Assembly: GCF_000687795.1 (NCBI RefSeq)
Contig: NZ_JHXT01000006.1
Span: 1-63,346 of the forward strand
Length of the DNA stretch: 63,346 nucleotides
Direction: 5' to 3'
Source: Mycoplasma testudinis ATCC 43263
Lineage (GTDB): Bacteria > Bacillota_I > Bacilli_A > Mycoplasmatales > Mycoplasmoidaceae
The notes under the pieces were generated by a model, which saw only the letters and a program-made list of their open reading frames with translations, searched no databases and was not told the origin of the DNA. Below, piece after piece: positions 57,173 through 63,346 of this stretch; positions within the stretch are counted from its first letter, which is position 1, and each line of letters opens with the position of its first letter. The position numbers and the translations under genes are program-made.

Positions 57173-59347
57173 ATGTCAGTTTCGAACTTGAAAAAGCAAA
57201 AAAACCAAGCTAGTTTTGGTAGTAAATGATCAAAAATTAAACCGATTTTAAAATCTGCAATAAAGGCAACTTTTGTTAAATTGAACCCTTGATTTCAGTT
57301 GAAAAACCCCGTAATGTTTATCGTTTATTTATCTGCGATTTTTACCACCATCTTATTTGGCTTAAGTTTTAGTACAGGATTAATTGTTTCTCAACCATGA
57401 TATGTTGGAACAATTGCTTTAATATTGTGATTTACCGTTTTATTTGCTAATTTTGCTGAAGCAATTGCTGAAGGACGGGGAAAAGCTCAAGCAGATAGTT
57501 TAAAAAAAGCCAAAAAGAATGTGATGGCCAAACGGATTAAAGAAATCAATTATGAATCGCCTTATGAAGAAATTAATAGTCAACTTTTAAATATTGGTGA
57601 CTTAGTTTTAATTAAAGCAGGAGATCAAGTGCCAACAGATGGCGAAGCCGTTTTAGGAATTGCTTCAGTTGACGAAAGTGCAATTACTGGAGAAAGTGCG
57701 CCTGTAATTCGAGAAGCTGGCGGGGACCGAAATGCTATTACTGGTGGTACGACTGTAATCTCGGATTGAATCATTATTAAAGTTACTGCAAAACCAGGTG
57801 AAACTTTTTTAGACAAAATGATTGCTATGGTTGAAGGTGCTGCCCGTAAAAAAACACCAAATGAAATTGCTTTACAAATTCTGTTAATCACTTTAACAAT
57901 CATTTTTTTGGTTGTTTCTGCTACTTTGTTGCCTTTTTCTCAATATATTAGTACTGCGATTCAACCTGTTGTTTCACCAGATGCTGCGGTTGGTCGGGCT
58001 ACTAGCTTGACTGATATCGTGGCTTTAACGATATGTTTAGCGCCTACCACTATAGGCGCGCTTTTGTCTTCAATTGGAATTGCGGGAATGGCTCGATTGA
58101 ATAAAGTAAATGTCTTAGCAAAAACTGGTAGAGCTATTGAGGCTGCTGGAGATGTTGATATTTTATTATTAGATAAAACTGGAACAATTACTTATGGGAA
58201 CCGTCAAGCTAGTGAATTTATTAACGTGAGTCAGTTAAGTGATAGCGATTTAGCAAAAATTGTTGTAATTTCTTCATTGTCAGACGATACAGCAGAAGGA
58301 AAGAGCATTTTGATTCATGCTGCTGAGAAATACCAAATTGATCGTTCTCAATTTGATAGCAAAGATTGAGCCTTTATTGAGTTTTCAGCAAAAACCAGGA
58401 TGAGTGGTGTAGATATTAATGAAACTAGAAAAATTCGGAAGGGTGCAGCCGATGCAATTCGCAAATATGTTGAGTCTTTAGGTGGCGTTTATCCCCAAGC
58501 ATGTGAACTTGCTGTAGATAAAATTGCTGGTACGGGTGGCACTCCTTTAGTGGTTTGTGAAAACAATAATGTTGTTGGTGTTATTCATTTAAAAGACACA
58601 ATCAAAAGTGGAATTAAAGAGAAATTTGGTGAACTCCGCAAGAGTGGGATTAGAACCGTTATGATCACTGGTGACAACCCGATTACTGCCGCTTCAATTG
58701 CTCAGGAAGCAGGAGTTGATGATTTTATCGCCGAAGCTACTCCACAAAAGAAAATCGACTGAATTATGAAAATTCAAAAAGAAGGCCATTTGGTTGCAAT
58801 GACTGGAGATGGTACAAATGATGCCCCAGCATTGGCACAAGCTGATGTAGCGGTGGCAATGAATTCTGGAACCCAAGCCGCAAAAGAAGCCGGAAATATG
58901 GTTGATCTTGATTCTTCGCCAACTAAGCTTGTTGAAATTGTTAGAATCGGTAAACAATTATTAATGACGCGTGGAGCATTGACAACTTTTAGTATCGCTA
59001 ATGATTTAGCTAAATATTTTGCCGTTATTCCTCTTTTATTTATTCCATTGATTCCGGGATTAAACGTTCTCAATTTTTTAAACTTAACAAGCATTACCAC
59101 AGCCATTCTATCAACAATTATTTATAACGCTTTGATTATTATTGCCTTAATTCCTTTGTCTTTAAAAGGAGTTCGCTATCGAGAACGTTCAGCTAATAAA
59201 ACCCTTGGCTTTAACTTATTGATATATGGTTTAGGTGGAGTTATTACTCCGTTCATTTTTATCAAAATATTTGATCTAATTTTAAGTGCGATTATTCCCT
59301 TGTCAATGCAAGTTGGTGTCGTTTCACAAATTGTTACGGGATCGTAG
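57173..59347 (+). CDS. kdpB: K+-transporting ATPase subunit B (P-type ATPase)
   Basis: 724 aa. It hydrolyses ATP to drive K+ import. Phosphorylated Asp334 in DKTGT, actuator loop [29 protein letters not shown] in the P domain, plus KdpB-specific GNRQASEF. N-terminus has about 45 extra basic residues compared with usual KdpB (about 680). TGA codons as Trp join four pieces. Binding site AGGA at about 57162. Confidence 0.96.
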
Positions 59348-59358
59348 TTGGTAATTTT

Positions 59359-60615
59359 ATGAATGATAAAAAAACTAACATAGCAAATCAAACTGCCGAA
59401 ATAATTGATTTATCTGAAACTAGTGATTTAGATTCTTTAGATACTGCAAATAAATTAAAAAATAAATCAGATGTACTAGAATCAAGTGATAAAAGTTCTT
59501 CTCAAAAAAATAATCTTGCTAACCAAATTATTTCAAATGAAACAACGCAGAATCAAAATAATTTAGAAAATAAAAAAACGGATTCTTTGCTAAGTGATCA
59601 ATTCCCTGCCAGTTTAACTAATAAAGTAAATCTTCAGGGAGAAGAACTGAGCAAATTTAAAAAATCCTTACAAAAAAAAGATGATACCAAAGAGATTATT
59701 GACCTTTCATCTGATGATAAAATTGAACCTAAAAAAGAGATTAATCCGAATAAATATTTTTTTAAACGATTAAATCAACTAAAACTTTTGATAGCTAGAC
59801 AAAAAACATTTTGATCTCACTATTGAAGTAATTTAAAAACTAAAAAATCAAAAACAAAGCCTGTCAGCATCGAGAACAAAACCTTAGCTGAAGCAAGTGC
59901 AGTACCTCTTGAAACGTCTACCAAAGAACATTCCAAGTTTGTCCGTTTTTTATTATTTTTCCGAGCTCCATTTATTGCTATTGCTTCACTTGGATTAATT
60001 ACTGGAATTGTTTATCCCATTGTTGTAACCGTAATTGGACAAACTGTTTTTCCATCTCAGGCGAATGGATCACAACTTAAAGTGACAGTAAAAAACCCAG
60101 ATGGTTCAACATCAGAAATGAATTTTGGAAGTGAATTATTGGGGCAACAATTTGTTAGCCCCCAATATTTAACTGGTCGTATCAATCTTGGAACAGCATC
60201 AAACATTGCTGTTAATAGTAGCGAATTCCAAAAAATTGTGGATCAACGGGTTAAGCAAATTCAACAAACGTATGATGCCACCCAAATAACACCACCAACC
60301 CAAGAACAGATTCCTGTTGAGTTATTAACTGCTAGCGGAAGCGGATTAGATCCAAATATTTCTGTGTCTGCAGCAGAATTTCAAATTGATCGAATCGTTG
60401 CCTATCGCAATAGTGCAACTTATGTGAATTCACCTGCTTTTAAAAATTCTCCTGCCAATAAGGTTGCTGCAACTGATCGCAAACCTTTAACAGCAGATGA
60501 ATTAAAAGCAATTATTTCTCGGTTTAGTGACGGTCGTTTGCTAGGAGTAGCTGGTGAGCCGGTTGTTAATGTCCTTAAAGTTAACTTAACTTTAGATGGT
60601 TATGACGTTTTGTAA
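59359..60615 (+). CDS. kdpC: K+-transporting ATPase subunit C with a long disordered N-terminal extension
   Basis: 418 aa, about twice a normal KdpC (about 190). Residues 1-195 are a hydrophilic extension rich in Asp, Ser, Asn and Lys with repeats such as EIIDLS (residues 14-19 and again near 114-119). Residues 195-225 are the single KdpC helix (APFIAIASLGLITGIVYPIVVTVI); then FGSELLGQQFVSPQYLTGR, ELLTASGSGLDPNISVSAAEFQIDRI and LTLDGYDVL match the family. The extension would be cytosolic. One ATG start at 59359; ATG is the only start that keeps the extension, and the frame has no alternative start nearer the helix with a clear binding site. Confidence 0.92.
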
Positions 60616-60626
60616 GGGAGACTATT

Positions 60627-62468
60627 ATGGAAATTAAAAAAGGTAAATTAAAAATTTTCTTTGGTTATTCTGCTGGAGTTGGAAAAACCTATGCCATGCT
60701 TCAAGAAGCTCATGAACTTCGCAAGACAGGAGTTGATATAGTTGTTGGATATATCGAACCTCACGCCCGCCAGGAGACAACCGCTTTATTAACGGGTTTA
60801 GAAATTTTAACACCAAAAGAAGTGGATTACAAAGGGATTAAACTTAAAGAGTTTGATATAGATCAAGCAATTAAAAGAAAACCACAAATTATTTTAGTTG
60901 ATGAATTAGCACATACTAATGTTAGTGGTAGTCGTAACCAAAAACGTTATCTTGATGTTCAGGAATTGTTAAATGCTGGAATTGATGTTTATACAACATT
61001 GAATGTTCAACACCTAGAGGGGATTAACGATTTAGTAAATGAGGCTACTCAAGTTACTACTTCAGAAACAATTCCTGACGCTATTTTTAATCTCGCATCT
61101 GAATTAGAATTAATTGATATTGAACCTCAAGATTTGATTTTACGACTTCGTCAAGGAAAAGTATACAAGAAAAATCAAGCTGATTTGGCTTTAGAAAATT
61201 TTTTCACAGTTGATAATCTTAATACCTTAAGAGAAATCGCAATGCGTCGCAGCGCAGATCGTATTATTCATAAAAAAGTTGTTGAACAAAAAAATAATGC
61301 TAAAGTTTTAGTTTTGATTACATCATCCATTTCATCACCAAAAAATATCCGCGTGGCCAGTCGCTTAGCAACTGCTAACCATACTACTTTTACCGCGTTG
61401 TATGTAGAAACTAGTAATGAAGCTTACGTCAATAATGAAGTTTTAAAAACTAATTTTGAACTTGTCCAAAAATTGGGTGGAGAAACTATCGTTTTGTATG
61501 GTGATGATGTTCCGGCGGTAGTATCTGAATACGTTAACTTACATGGTGTTACAAATATTATTTTAGGTAAGTCATGAAAAAAATATTATCGAAAAAATAG
61601 CTTTGAAAACCGGTTAATTAGTTTGTTGCCCACGACAGAAATTTTAATTGTTCCTTTTGGTTTTCAAAAATCAACACTTAAAAAACAAAATTGATTCTTT
61701 TTAAAGTTTGATCTTTTATCTGTTATTAAAGTTGTGTTAATTAATGCGATTTTAGTGGCGATTTTTTATGCAGCTAGAGATTTCCCTATTGTGTCTGTGG
61801 CTATTTTTGCAATAGCTTTAAGCATTGTTTCATTTACTTCTAAAACTTCAATTTATGGAATTTTTACGTCCTTGGTAGCAGCCTTTGCTTTTTTCTTTTT
61901 AGTCACTGATTCTGCTGTTAATGATACTTTAGCTTTAAAAATAGTTGATTTTTTCATCTTTTTAATAATTGGGATTGTTTACGAATTAGTAATCTTACAT
62001 TTAAAAAAGAAAGTTGATCACAGTCATCACGCAAATCGCGTAATTGATGCAACAAATAATCTAACGGCGAATTTGTCAAATGCCCAAAATAATGAGGAAG
62101 TTTTGAAAAAAACAGTTATTAGTTTGTCTAAAATTTTTAATCGTTCTGTTTGAATTTATAATAATGATTTTCATCCAATCAAAATTTTCAGTGGTAAGAA
62201 TAATGAAACTCCAGCATCTTTTTTCGAAGTTAACGAAACTGCCATTGCAACCTGAGTAATCAAAAACAATGCTGTGGCAGGTGTTGGGACAAATACTTTA
62301 ACAAATGCTTTAGGATATTATTTTCCAATTTCAGTTAATGAAAAATTAACATATGCGGTTGGAATATCGTGTAACCGCGATAAGTCTCCACTGTCATTTC
62401 AAGAAATATTGCTATTAAAATCGCTTACAAATATTATTAAATTGGCTTTAGGTAGTCACCTTAATTAA
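60627..62468 (+). CDS. kdpD: KdpD-like sensor lacking the histidine kinase
   Basis: 613 aa after joining TGA-split parts (full KdpD is about 890). Order: KdpD N-terminal domain with Walker A GYSAGVGKT and Walker B ILVDELAHTNVSG (about 10-210), USP-like domain (about 220-310), four helices (about 360-455), then a GAF-like domain (about 470-613). TAA follows directly: no H-box, no N/G boxes. No KdpE is encoded after it. Short N-terminal KdpD forms are known in some cyanobacteria and others. GGGAG precedes ATG 60627. Confidence 0.9.
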
Positions 62469-62680
62469 CTCCTATTTTTCAATTTTTCTATATTGTGAAT
62501 AAAATGCTTAATTAGTCTGAGTGTTATTTTTGAAGTTTAATTAAATGTATAATAATTTAAATTTGAGTTTTATTGATTGTTGTCTTTTATCATTATTTGC
62601 AAGGATAAATTTATTATGATAACTATAAGAGATATAAACATAAGGTTAATTCTATAAAACCGGGTACGAGTAAAGTCGCA
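62469..62680. other. Intergenic region after kdpD
   Basis: AT-rich, no gene. TATAAT at 62549-62554 is a possible -10 for the next gene. No clear terminator for the kdp operon. Confidence 0.4.
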
Positions 62681-63193
62681 ATGAGCAACAAGGCTAATAA
62701 TAAAAAAATAAAAACCCATTGAACAATCGATAAATTAGGTGAGCATTTATTAAAATTGTCTGATGAAGTGTTTGGTCTTAAATCTGATGTTGGTTCATTA
62801 AAATCTGATGTCAGTACTTTAAAATCTGATGTCAGTACATTAAAGACTAACTTTAACGTTTTGAGAAGTGACGTGGATAAACTTCGAATCGATCAAGAAA
62901 ATGGTTTTAAAGATGTTTATAATTTAATTAGTTATTATCATCCACCAAAATCTCCGGATAAAAAACAAAACTCATCTTTTACAGGAAGTAAAGTTCGTTA
63001 TTTTAATGTTTTTAAACCATCCGATAGTCAAGAGGTAAGCCTAATTATAACTACCTTTAAAAAGGCTTACATTGAAAAGAAAGATCGTTTATTTGTTTTT
63101 CGCATTCCCGGCCGTGAATATACTCAGATTGTTTCCGTTTTAAATAAATCAGGTATTTATGCAAACAAAATAATTGAGTTTCAAAAAATTTAA
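62681..63193 (+). CDS. Coiled-coil protein with tandem heptads, unknown function
   Basis: 170 aa. ATG 62681 is in frame (through a TGA at 62720) with the downstream part; no good binding site is seen. Residues 33-60 are a run of heptads LKSDVxx repeated three times plus a fourth diverged, giving a clear coiled coil; the C-terminal 80 residues form a compact soluble domain (VFKPSDSQEVSLIITTFKKAY...). The layout recalls UPF0134/DUF16-like mycoplasma coiled-coil proteins, but the C-terminal domain is not one I recognise. Confidence 0.65.
62777..62839 (+). repeat. Three tandem 21-bp units encoding LKSDVxx
   Basis: Units at 62777, 62798 and 62819, nearly identical in DNA; a fourth diverged unit follows at 62840-62860. 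Being multiples of 3, gain or loss of a unit keeps the frame and changes coiled-coil length. Confidence 0.75.
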
Positions 63194-63346
63194 TTAAATT
63201 TTTGCGGTTAATAAAAATTAATAATCCCTTGGAATATTTATTTGCTTTTTACAGATATTTTTGAATTTTTCTTAAAGAATTCAAAATTGTAAGTTAACAC
63301 TTTTTATTGAGATTTAACTAAGTTATTTATTGGTTGCTGCATTTCT

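Noticed and set aside
521-63193. Dozens of apparent premature TGA stops that split most genes
   Set aside because: The breaks fall at conserved Trp positions in valS, pepC, kdpA, catalase and others, so they are Trp codons of genetic code 4, not nonsense mutations.
62469-63193. Possible kdpE after kdpD
   Set aside because: The downstream gene is a coiled-coil protein without receiver or winged-helix features.
1-63346. tRNA, rRNA and CRISPR arrays
   Set aside because: No cloverleaf-like segment, rRNA-like stretch or regularly spaced repeat was found by eye on either strand; a covariance-model scan would be needed to be certain.

Overview
The window is from a mollicute (Mycoplasma-type) genome. 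It is strongly AT-rich, and nearly every recognisable protein reads through several in-frame TGA codons at positions that need Trp, so UGA = Trp (genetic code 4). I merged the TGA-split reading frames accordingly and used TAA/TAG as stops. ComEC-holA, engB-valS and fmt-DUF2779 neighbours recall the M. genitalium/M. pneumoniae lineage. Catalase and high-affinity Kdp are rare in mollicutes and make me think tentatively of the iowae/penetrans/muris side of that lineage; this is from memory, not from a search. No rRNA, tRNA or CRISPR was seen.

Layout. 1-6634: a partial gene, then a nucleoside ABC importer (BMP-type binding protein, double ATPase, two permeases). 6851-9837: two lipoproteins. 9838-10678: accessory stretch holding a head-to-tail relic of a DUF31 lipoprotein gene. 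10898-12445 (minus): phosphohexomutase, divergent from 12740-20588, a tightly packed glycogen operon glgA-glgB-pulA-glgC-glgD. 20675-25259: two tandem aminopeptidase C genes among small membrane and orphan proteins. 25579-28728: APC permease with a frameshifted tail, then catalase. 28806-34165: orphan protein, iron alcohol dehydrogenase, GT2-like and transketolase-like proteins. 34183-46647: housekeeping block (yneF-like, engB, valS, comEC-like, holA, ECF S component, rpsT, fmt, DUF2779). 46671-50349: an accessory insert bracketed by imperfect 32-bp direct repeats, with an intact DUF31 serine-protease-like lipoprotein and a dead transposase. 50457-52461: small membrane protein, yvcK-like, yebC-like. 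52470-62468: a potassium island, ktrB/ktrA (divergent) then kdpF-A-B-C-D. 62681-63193: a coiled-coil protein with 21-bp tandem repeats.

How it fits together. The hexomutase could supply glucose-1-phosphate to GlgC/GlgD (ADP-glucose), GlgA would polymerise it, GlgB branch it, and PulA debranch it: glycogen-like storage in a wall-less organism. No glycogen phosphorylase lies in the window. The K+ region combines Ktr and Kdp, but KdpD ends after its GAF-like domain with no histidine kinase and no KdpE follows, so control must differ from the classical two-component scheme. The most unusual items are the glycogen operon, the kinase-less KdpD with a KdpC carrying about 195 extra N-terminal residues, catalase with a dyad at its promoter, and the DUF31 gene and its internally deleted relic, which share a leader and palindrome.
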